This document shows positions 1 through 8,318 of a stretch of 44,406 nt of DNA, one piece after another. A model generated the notes under the pieces. That model searched no databases and was not told the DNA's origin. It was given only the letters and a program-made list of their open reading frames with translations. How positions within the stretch are numbered: position 1 is the stretch's first letter; every line of letters begins with the position of its first letter. The stretch is from the NCBI RefSeq assembly GCF_028687635.1, contig NZ_JAQTZS010000026.1:1-44406 (forward strand). Direction: 5' to 3'. Source of the DNA: Malikia sp. (lineage in GTDB: Bacteria > Pseudomonadota > Gammaproteobacteria > Burkholderiales > Burkholderiaceae_C). The position numbers were made by a program, and so were the translations under genes.

Positions 1-2
1 GC

Positions 3-113
3 GACAACGACAGCAGCAACGTGAGCATACGCCGGCGCAAGATGCGCGCCGGCACCAGCCTCGACTACCGCCAGCAGATCCTGTTCGGTCAAATCTCGCC
101 AGACTCAACATAG
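3..113 (+). CDS. 3' end of an unidentified gene (partial)
   Basis: Reading from base 3, a frame stays open for 36 codons and stops at TAG 111-113. Most third positions are G or C, as in the neighbouring genes, so this is probably the C-terminus of a real protein entering from the left. The visible tail is basic (an RRRK run) and then mixed, ending FGQISPDST. I do not recognise a family. A roughly 90-nt AT-rich gap separates it from the response regulator, so it is probably not in the same operon. Confidence 0.5.
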   Translation, partial: DNDSSNVSIRRRKMRAGTSLDYRQQILFGQISPDST

Positions 114-174
114 CGCGATCGCCCTGGAATATGAGCGATAAATCTATTTTAAAAGGTAAACATATGATAAATTA

Positions 175-190
175 TTGAAAACAATTTCAA
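175..190. promoter_or_regulatory. perfect 16-bp inverted repeat, possible operator
   Basis: TTGAAA-ACAA-TTTCAA is a perfect 6+4+6 inverted repeat in an AT-rich stretch. It ends 13 nt before the ATG of the response regulator and just upstream of its AGAGGCG ribosome binding site. It could be a repressor operator or a hairpin near the start site. It resembles but does not match the FNR/CRP half-site pattern. The function is inferred from position only. Confidence 0.35.
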
Positions 191-203
191 GTCAGAGGCG
201 AAA

Positions 204-629
204 ATGGGTGAGATCAAGGCCAGTCCGGCGATAAATTCGAAGACTGCATTGGCCCGCCCACTCCAGATCCTGGTGGCCGATGACGATGCCCTCAATCTGA
301 GGGTGGCCGCGCGCCTGTTGAGAGAACAAGGCTGCAGCGGGGCGCTGGTCACCAGTGGCGACAAGGCCCTGCAGCTGATCGCCCAGCGGGAATTCGATCT
401 CATGCTGCTTGACATCAGCATGCCGCAGATGGATGGCGCACAGACCCTGCGGGCCTTGCGCGAGCGAGAGCGCCAAGACGGGCGCCACCTGCCAGTCGTC
501 ATGGTGTCGGGTTTCGAGGACCGGGCCACGGTCGAACGCTTCCTGGCTGCGGGTGCCGACGGTTTCCTGGTCAAGCCGCTGGCGGCCGACAGCCTGCGCG
601 CGGAGATCCGCCGGGTGACGAGGGGCTAG
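204..629 (+). CDS. single-domain response regulator (CheY-like receiver)
   Basis: This 141-residue protein is a receiver domain with no output domain. The acidic pocket is D26-D28, the phosphoacceptor is D70 in the LLLD segment, and the conserved switch residues are S102 (VSG) and K124 (VKP). About 20 residues precede the first beta strand. An AGAGGCG Shine-Dalgarno sequence lies about 6 nt before the ATG. The stop is 4 nt before the hybrid kinase, so the two are almost certainly co-transcribed. It probably receives phosphate from that kinase's Hpt domain, or acts on the flagellar or chemotaxis side given the MCP downstream. Stand-alone receivers often work by protein-protein contact, but the partner cannot be read from sequence. 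Confidence 0.9.
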   Translation: MGEIKASPAINSKTALARPLQILVADDDALNLRVAARLLREQGCSGALVTSGDKALQLIAQREFDLMLLDISMPQMDGAQTLRALRERERQDGRHLPVVMVSGFEDRATVERFLAAGADGFLVKPLAADSLRAEIRRVTRG

Positions 630-633
630 CGCC

Positions 634-3600
634 ATGCTGCTGTCCAAGAACCCAGCGCGCGACATGGAGCTGCTGCTGCACGCCATGAGCCGGCTGGCTC
701 TGGTGCTTGAAACCGACCATCGCGGCCGCATCCTGCGCACCAATGAGCGTTTTGAACAGCTCAGTGGCTTTCACGAGGCCAAGCTGCGCGGTCGGACCCC
801 GCGCAGTCTGCGCTCGGGCATCCATCCCCCCCTGTTCTGGAAGCAGCTCTGGCGCACCCTCGGCCAGGGGCGGACCTGGCAGGGCCAGATCTGCAACCGC
901 GCGCGGGACGGACGCTTCTACTGGATCGAGGTCATGGTGCTGCCCATCGCCACGGCGGACAAGCGGGTGGAGAAATACCTCTGCGTCGGCCACCATATCG
1001 CCAATTCGAGGCTGGATGTGGCCTCGATGGTTTCCAACCAGAACATGTTGATCCGTACCACCAGCATTGCCGGCGTGGGCGGCTGGTACCTCGATCTGCG
1101 GACCCAGCGCCTGTTCATGACGGATGCATGCCTGGGCATTTTTGGTCTGGAGCCCAGCAGTTGCAACGATGCCTGCGTCAACCAGGTGTATTTCGAGCCG
1201 CGCTCGCTGCCCGCGGCCCTGGTCGCGCTGGCAACGACCGTGAGCGTCGCCGGATCGACCGAACGGGTCGAGGAGTTCCGCCTGCCGTCGGGAGCCAAGC
1301 GCTTCATCCGGCTGCTGGGTGAACTCGACCTGCATGATGGCCAGCCCAGCCGCGTCATCGGCGCCGCGCAGGATATCACCGAGCAGGTCACTGCCCAGCG
1401 CGGCATCGAGGAAAGCCAGCGCATCCTGCGCTCGGCCATCGACGAGTTCGGCGAGGCCTTCGCGCTGTTCGATCCCCAGGAAAGGCTGGTGTTCTGCAAC
1501 GATCTCTATCGCGGCATCTACCGCATCCGCGACGACGAGGCCATGGTCGGCATGCGTTTCGAGGACATTCTCCAGATCGCCATCGAGCGGGGGGCCTTCC
1601 CCGGCGTCGATCGCCACGACCGCAGTTGGGCGGTCAAACGCCTGGAAGCGTTTCGCCGCCCCAGGTTCGAGCACAAGAAACAGTTGGCCGACGGTCGCTG
1701 GCTCAAGTCGATCGATCGCACCACGCCCGACCAGTTCCATGTGGGCTTTCGCATCGACATCACCGACATGCAGCGCGCGCTGGAAGCCACCGATGCCGCC
1801 TCGCGCAGCAAGAGCCAGTTCCTGGCCAACATGAGCCACGAAATCCGCACGCCCATGAATGCCGTCCTCGGCATGCTGGAGCTGTTGTCGCACACCGGCC
1901 TGAGCGCCAGGCAGGGCGACCTGGTGCAGAAGGCCAGCAATGCCGCTGGCTCGCTGCTCGGCATCCTGAACGACATCCTGGACTATTCCAAGGTCGAGGT
2001 GGGCAAGATGCAGCTCGACCTGGAGCCCTTCGTGCTCGACCACCTGCTGTGCGCCCTCTCGACCATCCTGTCGGGCACCATCGGCAGCAAGCCGGTGGAA
2101 CTGGTGTTCGACATCGATCCCGAGATCCCCGCCATGCTGATCGGCGATGCCCTGCGCCTCAAGCAGGCCCTGATCAACCTCTGCGGCAACGCGATCAAGT
2201 TCACCTCCGAGGGCGAGGTGGTGCTGGGCCTGAAGCTGCAGCGCCTTGACCGCGCCACGGCGCGCGTGGCCTTTTCGGTCCGTGACACCGGCATCGGCAT
2301 CACCCGCGAGCAGCAGCAGCGTATCTTCAGTGGCTTCTCGCAGGCCGATGCGGCCACGGCGCGCCTGTACGGCGGCACCGGACTGGGCCTGTCGATCAGC
2401 CAGCGACTGGTCGGCTTGATGGGCGGGCAGCTCACCGTGGACAGCGTCGTGGGCCAGGGCAGCACCTTCTCCTTCGAGATCGAGCTGCCGATCGCCAGAA
2501 AATGGCCGGCCCATCTGCCGCAGCGCACCGATGTGCGCATGAGCGGATTGAGCGTGTTGCTGGTCGAGGACAAGGCGCTGACGCGCGCGGCCGTGGCGCG
2601 CATGCTGGGCGGCCTGGGCTGGTCGGTCCAGGCGCTGTCGAGCGAGGCGGCCGCCCTGGCCTGGCTGGAGGCGAGCTTCGCCGATGGCAGCGCGCCCGAT
2701 GTCGTCCTGATGAATGCCGGCCTGCCGAGCGGCAGCCCGTTGCGCCAGCACTGCAACGACTGGCAGAGCCGGAAAACTTCGCAGCTGCTGCCGCCGATCC
2801 GGGTCAACATCACCTCGGCGCCGGTGGACCTGTTGCGCGATTGCGATGACATTTGGTGCGTGACCTTGGTCAAACCCCTCACGGCGGGCATGGTGTTCGA
2901 TGCTGTCGCGAGCCTGCGCCTCGGCGGCCCGACCCGTGGCCTGCCGGCCGTGTCGGCCCCCTCCTTGCGGCGTCTGGCCGGTCTGAGGCTGCTGCTGGTC
3001 GAGGACAACCTGATCAACCAGGAGATCGGACTGGAGGTGCTGCGGCGCGAAGGGGCGCAGGTCGATCTGGCCGAGAATGGACAGGAAGGCGTCGCCGCGG
3101 TCAACCAGGCCGAGACGGCCTACGATCTCGTGCTGATGGACATGCAGATGCCCAAGATGGATGGCCTGCTGGCGACCCAGGTCATACGCCGCAATCCGCG
3201 CCACCAGGCCTTGCCCATCCTGGCCATGACGGCCTATGCCATGCAGGAGGACCGCGATGCCTGTCTGGTCGCGGGCATGAACGGCCATGTCAGCAAGCCC
3301 TTGGACATCAACCATCTCGTGCGCACCATCCTGGAGCACACGGGACGGCTGGCATCGGCTGACTCCACCGCCGCCGGGGCCGCTGCCCCATCCACCCAGC
3401 CCGAACCGCCGGCGCAGGTGCTCGGCGCCGCGCAGGCCATCCGGCGGCTGGGTCATGACCCGGTTTTCTATGCTCGCCTGCTCGAGAGCTTTCCGCGTTC
3501 GGCGCGGGAACTGGCCAAGCGACTGCGGCTGCATGTGGCCCAAGGCGAAACCCGCGCCGCCGCCGCCTTGGCCCACCAGCTCAAGGGGGCAGCGGCCGCT

Positions 3601-4038
3601 GTCGGCGCCGAGCGCCTCGCCGCGGCCTGTGGCCAGTTCGAACAGCAGGCCAGGGCCTGGTCGGGCATGGCCCAGCCGACCGAGGCCACGCCCTGCGGGG
3701 TCACGAAGGCCTTGCTGCTGCACGCGATCGACGAAGCGCTGGAGCAGGTGCTTGCCGTGCAAGCCCAGTGGCAGCCGCCCGCCAGCGCCATGCCGCTCGC
3801 TGCCGAGTCGCCAGGGGATGCGCTGGCGACCCTCCAGTCCGATCTCGCGGCCTTGCTCGCGGCGCTGCGCGATGGCGAGATGGAGGTTTTCGAACGGTTC
3901 GAAGCCCTGTCCAGGCGCCATGGCCATGTCCCGGCAGCGACCTGGGAACCATTGCGACGGGCGATCGAGCAATTCGACCCGGATGCCGCAGAGCAAGCCG
4001 CCAGCGATTTCCTGGAAACAATTTCATCTGATATATAA
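634..4038 (+). CDS. soluble hybrid sensor histidine kinase: PAS-PAS-PAS-HisKA-HATPase-REC-REC-Hpt
   Basis: A 1134-residue phosphorelay kinase with no obvious membrane segment, so probably cytoplasmic. Three PAS-like domains occupy roughly residues 15-125, 135-255 and 262-380. The H-box MSHEIRTPMN places the phosphorylated histidine at H402. The N-box asparagine is N519 and the G1 box DTGIGI starts at D551, followed by a YGGTGLGL G2 box. The first receiver (about 640-760) reads LMNAGLPSG, with N694 where the phosphoacceptor Asp should be. The second (about 788-905) is intact, with D836 in LMDMQMP. An Hpt domain follows, with H981 in HQLKGA. About 80 further residues at the C-terminus are not assigned. 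It sits 4 nt after the response regulator and 10 nt before the chemoreceptor, which argues for one signalling operon. Confidence 0.93.
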   Translation: MLLSKNPARDMELLLHAMSRLALVLETDHRGRILRTNERFEQLSGFHEAKLRGRTPRSLRSGIHPPLFWKQLWRTLGQGRTWQGQICNRARDGRFYWIEVMVLPIATADKRVEKYLCVGHHIANSRLDVASMVSNQNMLIRTTSIAGVGGWYLDLRTQRLFMTDACLGIFGLEPSSCNDACVNQVYFEPRSLPAALVALATTVSVAGSTERVEEFRLPSGAKRFIRLLGELDLHDGQPSRVIGAAQDITEQVTAQRGIEESQRILRSAIDEFGEAFALFDPQERLVFCNDLYRGIYRIRDDEAMVGMRFEDILQIAIERGAFPGVDRHDRSWAVKRLEAFRRPRFEHKKQLADGRWLKSIDRTTPDQFHVGFRIDITDMQRALEATDAASRSKSQFLANMSHEIRTPMNAVLGMLELLSHTGLSARQGDLVQKASNAAGSLLGILNDILDYSKVEVGKMQLDLEPFVLDHLLCALSTILSGTIGSKPVELVFDIDPEIPAMLIGDALRLKQALINLCGNAIKFTSEGEVVLGLKLQRLDRATARVAFSVRDTGIGITREQQQRIFSGFSQADAATARLYGGTGLGLSISQRLVGLMGGQLTVDSVVGQGSTFSFEIELPIARKWPAHLPQRTDVRMSGLSVLLVEDKALTRAAVARMLGGLGWSVQALSSEAAALAWLEASFADGSAPDVVLMNAGLPSGSPLRQHCNDWQSRKTSQLLPPIRVNITSAPVDLLRDCDDIWCVTLVKPLTAGMVFDAVASLRLGGPTRGLPAVSAPSLRRLAGLRLLLVEDNLINQEIGLEVLRREGAQVDLAENGQEGVAAVNQAETAYDLVLMDMQMPKMDGLLATQVIRRNPRHQALPILAMTAYAMQEDRDACLVAGMNGHVSKPLDINHLVRTILEHTGRLASADSTAAGAAAPSTQPEPPAQVLGAAQAIRRLGHDPVFYARLLESFPRSARELAKRLRLHVAQGETRAAAALAHQLKGAAAAVGAERLAAACGQFEQQARAWSGMAQPTEATPCGVTKALLLHAIDEALEQVLAVQAQWQPPASAMPLAAESPGDALATLQSDLAALLAALRDGEMEVFERFEALSRRHGHVPAATWEPLRRAIEQFDPDAAEQAASDFLETISSDI

Positions 4039-4048
4039 CGCTTGACCC

Positions 4049-6139
4049 ATGCACATCAATCGGCCCGTCACTCTGAATTCCTACGATTTTCCAGCCGATT
4101 TGACGCTGATCTCAGTGACCGATCTCAAGGGTCGCATCACCTATTGCAACAGCAATTTCGTGGCCGTCAGCGGTTTCCCGAGCGAGGAGTTGCTGGGCCA
4201 GCCGCACAACATCGTGCGCCATCCCGACATGCCCGAGGAAGCCTTTCGCGACATGTGGCAGACGATTCAGGGCGATGGTCTGCCCTGGAGCGCGCTGGTC
4301 AAGAACCGCCGCAAGAATGGCGACCATTACTGGGTGCGTGCCAATGCCACCCCGGTGCGCGACGGCGATCGCATCGTCGGCTTCCTGTCGGTGCGCACCA
4401 AGCCCACGTCGCAAGAGATCCAGATCTTCGAGCGCCTGTACGCCACCATGCGCGCGGAGGCCGAAGCCGGCAGGTTGGTTCACGTGCTGCGCCATGGCGA
4501 GGTGCTGCGCAAGGACTGGGCCGGTGCCATCTCTCGCCTGTTGCACCCCACGCTCAAGGGCCAGTTGATCGGTTTGTCCCTGTGGTCGAGTGGGGTGCCG
4601 GTCGCAGCCGACCTGCTCGGCGCTTCCTGGTGGGTCGTTGTCCTGGCCGGACTGGTTTCGCTCTCGACCGCCGCCTATGGCACGCTGCGCCTGGCGATCG
4701 CGCCGCTCAAGGCCGTGATCGCCACCGCCAACATGATGGCCGCCGGCGATCTGACCCACCCCGTCAAGGTCAACGGCAAGGGCGAAATCGGGCAGTTGCA
4801 ACTGGCCTTGGCCCAGCTGACCGTCTCGGTGCGCACCGTCGTGCGCGATGTCCGCCACGAGGTGGCCAACCTGCGAGGGGGGGCCCAGGAAATCGCGGCT
4901 GGCGGCCAGGACATGTCCTCGCGCACCGAGTCGCAAGCCAGCAACCTGGAGCAGACCGCGGCCTCGATGGAGGAGATCAACGGGGCCATCAGGCATACCA
5001 CCCATCTGACTTCCGAGGGCGCTGCGGTGGCGCGCGAGACCAGCACCGTGGCCCGGCACAGCCAGCAGGCCGTGCTCAACGTGGCCGACACCATGAAGGA
5101 GATCGCCGAGTCTTCCCGCTCCATGGGTGAAATCGTGCATGTGATCGAGGGGGTGGCCTTCCAGACCAATATCCTGGCGCTCAACGCGGCCGTCGAAGCC
5201 GCGCGAGCCGGCGAGGAGGGCCGCGGCTTTGCCGTGGTGGCGCGCGAGGTGCGCGTGCTCGCGCAACGCGCCTCGAACGAGGCCAAGGCCATCCGGCAGT
5301 TGATCGAGGACTCCCGCGTCCGCATCGATGCCGGCAATCTGCGCGCCGCCGAGGCGCGCGGCCGGATGGATGAAGCCATGGCCTCGGTCCAGAAGGTGAC
5401 CACGGTGCTCGATGAAATCCACCACGCCACCCAGGAGCAATCGAATGGCGTGTCGCAGATCAGCACGGCCGTGATCCAGCTCGATTCGATCACCCAGCAG
5501 AATGCCGCGATGGCGGAGCAGTTCGCGGCCGGTTCCGCCTCGCTCCAGCACCAGGTCGAGAATGTCCACCGCACCATCCGCGTGTTCAAGCTGGTGGCAA
5601 GCGACACCACGCTGGCCGAAGTGGATGCGGTCGAGTTGCGCCAGCAGCAATGCCAGCCAGGCGCCGATGGCGTCGTTGCTCAGCTCGATTTCGACCGGGC
5701 CATCGAGTCCCATCACCAGTGGCGGGTCACCCTGCGCAATTCGATCGCGCGCAAGCTCAAGGTGGATGTCGACAGGTTGCGTCGCGACGATTGTTGCGAG
5801 CTGGGGCGATGGCTGCACGGCTCGGCCGGCCAGGGCTGGGGCTCGAACCCCGCCTTCACTCGGCTGCTGCAACATCACCGCGACTTCCATCAGGAGGCGG
5901 GCAGGATCGGCGACCTGATCAACCAGAGCCAGCTGCGCGAAGCCGAGAGGTTGGTCGGCCCCGGCCAACCTTTCAACAAGGCGGGCCTGCAGGTCGTCGC
6001 CGACATCGTGGCCTTGCGCCAAGCCGTCCAGGGCGGTGCGCGGTCTGTTGCCTCTGTTGCCCCGCTGCGGGCAGCGCGCCCGTCGGGGACGCCGGTCAGG
6101 GAGCCGGTGGCTGCCGAGGCCGATTGGGAAACCTTCTGA
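4049..6139 (+). CDS. Aer-like methyl-accepting chemotaxis protein with N-terminal PAS and C-terminal CZB zinc-binding domain
   Basis: A 696-residue chemoreceptor. An Aer-type PAS domain at about 15-125 includes PHNIVRHPDMP. Two hydrophobic stretches at about 170-215 form a membrane hairpin, so sensing is cytoplasmic rather than periplasmic. A HAMP segment follows at about 215-265. The signalling domain has its conserved hairpin tip at about 368-410 (FQTNILALNAAVEAARAGE). The C-terminus carries a CZB (chemoreceptor zinc-binding) domain: H555 of HxxW, C583 of CELGRWL, and H610 and H614 of HHRDFH are the expected Zn ligands. CZB domains in other proteins sense zinc or hypochlorite through the ligating cysteine; PAS domains of Aer type usually bind FAD and report redox state. 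The combination suggests energy or redox taxis. Confidence 0.93.
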   Translation: MHINRPVTLNSYDFPADLTLISVTDLKGRITYCNSNFVAVSGFPSEELLGQPHNIVRHPDMPEEAFRDMWQTIQGDGLPWSALVKNRRKNGDHYWVRANATPVRDGDRIVGFLSVRTKPTSQEIQIFERLYATMRAEAEAGRLVHVLRHGEVLRKDWAGAISRLLHPTLKGQLIGLSLWSSGVPVAADLLGASWWVVVLAGLVSLSTAAYGTLRLAIAPLKAVIATANMMAAGDLTHPVKVNGKGEIGQLQLALAQLTVSVRTVVRDVRHEVANLRGGAQEIAAGGQDMSSRTESQASNLEQTAASMEEINGAIRHTTHLTSEGAAVARETSTVARHSQQAVLNVADTMKEIAESSRSMGEIVHVIEGVAFQTNILALNAAVEAARAGEEGRGFAVVAREVRVLAQRASNEAKAIRQLIEDSRVRIDAGNLRAAEARGRMDEAMASVQKVTTVLDEIHHATQEQSNGVSQISTAVIQLDSITQQNAAMAEQFAAGSASLQHQVENVHRTIRVFKLVASDTTLAEVDAVELRQQQCQPGADGVVAQLDFDRAIESHHQWRVTLRNSIARKLKVDVDRLRRDDCCELGRWLHGSAGQGWGSNPAFTRLLQHHRDFHQEAGRIGDLINQSQLREAERLVGPGQPFNKAGLQVVADIVALRQAVQGGARSVASVAPLRAARPSGTPVREPVAAEADWETF

Positions 6140-6145
6140 CGCGGC

Positions 6146-6167
6146 GGGCCGCCTCGCGGTGCGGCCC
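6146..6167. terminator. possible bidirectional hairpin between convergent MCP and hisC
   Basis: GGGCCGC (6146-6152) pairs with GCGGCCC (6161-6167) across an 8-nt loop, in the 42-nt gap between two convergent genes. There is no good T-run on either side, so this is a weak terminator candidate. Confidence 0.35.
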
Positions 6168-6181
6168 CGCTCTTCCCGCGC

Positions 6182-7264
6182 TCAGTCGGCCAGCATCTCG
6201 CACAGCGCCTTGACCAGCTGCGCGCACTGTTCGTCGGTGCCGATCGTGATGCGCAGGAACTGGTCGATGCGCGCCTGCTTGAAGTGGCGCACCAGGATGG
6301 CGCGTGCGCGCAGCGCGGCGGCCAGTTCGGCGCCGTCGCGGTTCGGGTGACGCGCGAAGACGAAGTTGGCGCCCGAAGGCAGCACCTCGAAGCCGAGCTG
6401 CCGCAGCTGGGCGACCAGGGTCTCGCGGGTCGCGATCACCTGCTGGCAGCTGTGCTGGAAAAATCCCTCGTCCTCGACCGAGGCCACCGCGCCAGCCAGC
6501 GCGAGGCGGTCCAGCGGGTACGAGTTGAAGCTGTTCTTGACCCGTTCCAGGCCTTCGATCAGCTCCGGGTGGCCGATCGCATAACCCACGCGCAGGCCCG
6601 CCAGCGAGCGGCTCTTGGAGAAGGTGTGCACCACCAGCAGGTTGGGATACTCGTCTACCAGCGCGATCGCGCTCTCGCCGCCGAAGTCGACATAGGCCTC
6701 GTCGACCAGCACCACCGCGTCGGGGTTGGCGGCGACGATGCGCTCGACCGCGTCCAGCGCCAGCAGGCGCCCGGTCGGCGCGTTCGGGTTCGGGAAGATG
6801 ATCGCGCCGGCTTTCTGGCCCGGTCCGTCGCCCTGCGGCAGGTAGTCCTCGACCCGGATCGTGAAGTCATCCGCCAGCGGGATCTGCCGCTGCGCGACGC
6901 CGTAGAGGCCGCAATAGACCGGGTAGAAGCTGTAGCTGATGTCGGGGAACCAGAGCTCGCGCTCCTGCTTGAGCAGCGCCTGGAAGGCATGCGCCAGCAC
7001 CTCGTCCGAACCGTTGCCGACGAAGACCTGGTTCGGCTGCACGCCATGGCGGTGGGCCAGCGCGGTTTTCAGCGCGTCGGCGTTCGGGTCCGGATACAGG
7101 CGCAGGCTGTCGCCGGTCGCCGCGCGGATCGCCGCCAGCGCCTTCGGCGACGGGCCGTAGGGATGCTCGTTGGTGTTGAGCTTGACCAGGTTGTCGATCT
7201 TGGGCTGTTCGCCCGGCACGTAGGGGGTCAGGCCGTGTACGACGGCGCTCCAGTAGCGGCTCAT
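6182..7264 (-). CDS. hisC: histidinol-phosphate aminotransferase
   Basis: A PLP-dependent aminotransferase of 360 residues that converts imidazole-acetol phosphate to L-histidinol phosphate. The family landmarks are NPNAPTG (N161), D188 and Y191 near the cofactor ring, and the Schiff-base lysine K217 in [15 protein letters not shown] chose the ATG at 7264 ([12 protein letters not shown]) because the homologous part starts there; the frame stays open upstream as [10 protein letters not shown] but looks non-homologous. It is oriented away from hisB, whereas hisC usually precedes hisB on the same strand. hisG and hisD are not in the window. Confidence 0.95.
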   Translation of the reverse strand: MSRYWSAVVHGLTPYVPGEQPKIDNLVKLNTNEHPYGPSPKALAAIRAATGDSLRLYPDPNADALKTALAHRHGVQPNQVFVGNGSDEVLAHAFQALLKQERELWFPDISYSFYPVYCGLYGVAQRQIPLADDFTIRVEDYLPQGDGPGQKAGAIIFPNPNAPTGRLLALDAVERIVAANPDAVVLVDEAYVDFGGESAIALVDEYPNLLVVHTFSKSRSLAGLRVGYAIGHPELIEGLERVKNSFNSYPLDRLALAGAVASVEDEGFFQHSCQQVIATRETLVAQLRQLGFEVLPSGANFVFARHPNRDGAELAAALRARAILVRHFKQARIDQFLRITIGTDEQCAQLVKALCEMLAD

Positions 7265-7383
7265 GCGGTGATTCTGCGGTGGGGAATGGACCGGCCAGGA
7301 CGGTTGCCGGCAGGGGCAAAACGGGCTGACGATGGTATCATGGGTCCCATTTTCCCTACTGGGCGTCACGCCCTCCCAGCCCC

Positions 7384-7971
7384 ATGCGGCAAGCCGAAGT
7401 CACCCGCAACACCCTCGAAACCCGGATCAGCGTCCGCATCAATCTGGACGGCACCGGTCAAGCCAAGCTGAACACCGGCATCGGTTTCTTCGACCACATG
7501 CTGGACCAGATCGCGCGCCACGGCCTGATCGATCTCGATATCCAGTGCCAGGGCGACCTGCACATCGACGGCCACCACACGGTCGAGGATGTCGGCATCG
7601 CGCTGGGCCAGGCCTTCGCCCAGGCGGTCGGCGACAAGAAGGGCATCCGGCGCTACGGTCATGCCTATGTGCCGCTCGACGAGGCGCTCAGCCGCGTGGT
7701 GGTCGATTTCTCGGGTCGTCCGGGCCTGCACATGGATTGCAAGTTCAGCGCCGGCTCGATCGGTCAGCTCGACACCCAGCTGGTGTTCGAGTTCTTCCAG
7801 GGCTTCGTCAACCATGCCCTGGTGTCGCTGCATGTCGACAACCTCAAGGGTCACAACGCACACCACCAGTGCGAGACGATCTTCAAGGCCTTCGGCCGCA
7901 CCCTGCGTGCCGCGCTCGAACTCGACCCGCGCTCGGCCGGCGTGATTCCCTCGACCAAGGGCTCGCTCTGA
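7384..7971 (+). CDS. hisB: imidazoleglycerol-phosphate dehydratase
   Basis: A 195-residue monofunctional IGP dehydratase catalysing the step before HisC. The manganese-binding motifs are visible: [14 protein letters not shown] near residue 40, [10 protein letters not shown] near 65, and a C-terminal [15 protein letters not shown]. The length is normal and there is no fused phosphatase domain, unlike the enterobacterial bifunctional HisB. A small GGGCG-TCA-CGCCC hairpin sits at 7361-7373 just before the start, with no clear Shine-Dalgarno. It heads the plus-strand his run; the next his gene (hisH) is displaced 1.76 kb downstream by the IscB element. Confidence 0.97.
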   Translation: MRQAEVTRNTLETRISVRINLDGTGQAKLNTGIGFFDHMLDQIARHGLIDLDIQCQGDLHIDGHHTVEDVGIALGQAFAQAVGDKKGIRRYGHAYVPLDEALSRVVVDFSGRPGLHMDCKFSAGSIGQLDTQLVFEFFQGFVNHALVSLHVDNLKGHNAHHQCETIFKAFGRTLRAALELDPRSAGVIPSTKGSL

Positions 7972-8010
7972 TTTCCTTCGCCAGCGCTCCGGAACCGACA
8001 AGGTCAACCA

Positions 8011-8030
8011 CCCCGGCCTAAAGGCCGAGG
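8011..8030. repeat. left-end hairpin of the IscB element
   Basis: CCCCGGCCTAAAGGCCGAGG folds into a 9-position stem with one C/A mismatch and a two-base loop. It matches the right-end copy at 9694-9713 at 19 of 20 positions, differing only in the loop (AA versus GA). Both lie in the same orientation, as expected for subterminal palindromes of IS200/IS605-type ends. Confidence 0.75.
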
Positions 8031-8318
8031 CTTGCAAGGTTAACGCCTCGTCAGCCTGAGATTGACCAGACCGAGCACCGCAAGGTGCTTGCGTTGTGCA
8101 GAAGACAGTAAGACCCACCCTGGCGTGCTTCCTCAGCGCCGGGCTCTGGAAGTAGCCGCTGCAGACACGCTTCGGGTAAGCACGAAACGGGCGGCGACCG
8201 GCGCGTAAGCGCCACCTGCTGCACAACCTGGTCGAGGGGAGCCGGGTCGAAAGACCCGCGTCACCAGGCCCGTAAGGGCTGACAGCCGGAAAGACGGCAT
8301 TGTTTTATAGGAGCTGAC
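8011..8318 (+). ncRNA. putative omega-RNA (wRNA) guide scaffold for IscB
   Basis: This stretch upstream of iscB contains no plausible gene on either strand but is rich in hairpins. Clear ones are AGCACC-GCAA-GGTGCT (8074-8089), GGCGC-GTAA-GCGCC (8200-8213), CGGGTC-GAAA-GACCCG (8243-8258) and GCCC-GTAA-GGGC (8268-8279). All have GNRA tetraloops. CCTGGT (8227-8232) pairs with ACCAGG (8263-8268), enclosing the GAAA hairpin, although it shares base 8268 with the last hairpin. CGAGGC (8026-8031) can pair with GCCTCG (8045-8050). Position and arrangement match wRNAs of IscB loci: the scaffold lies upstream of the gene, ends at its ribosome binding site, and the guide is the 5'-flanking sequence. 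The segments CCTGAGA, CACCCTGG and a CCGG-rich middle also resemble, from memory, the characterised OgeuIscB wRNA. The exact ends are not determined. Confidence 0.75.

Noticed and set aside
571-3996. An 1141-codon open frame on the minus strand opposite the hybrid kinase
   Set aside because: It is the antisense shadow of a GC-rich gene, with low-complexity His/Gln/Arg/Gly-rich translation and no family motif; the plus-strand kinase is unambiguous.
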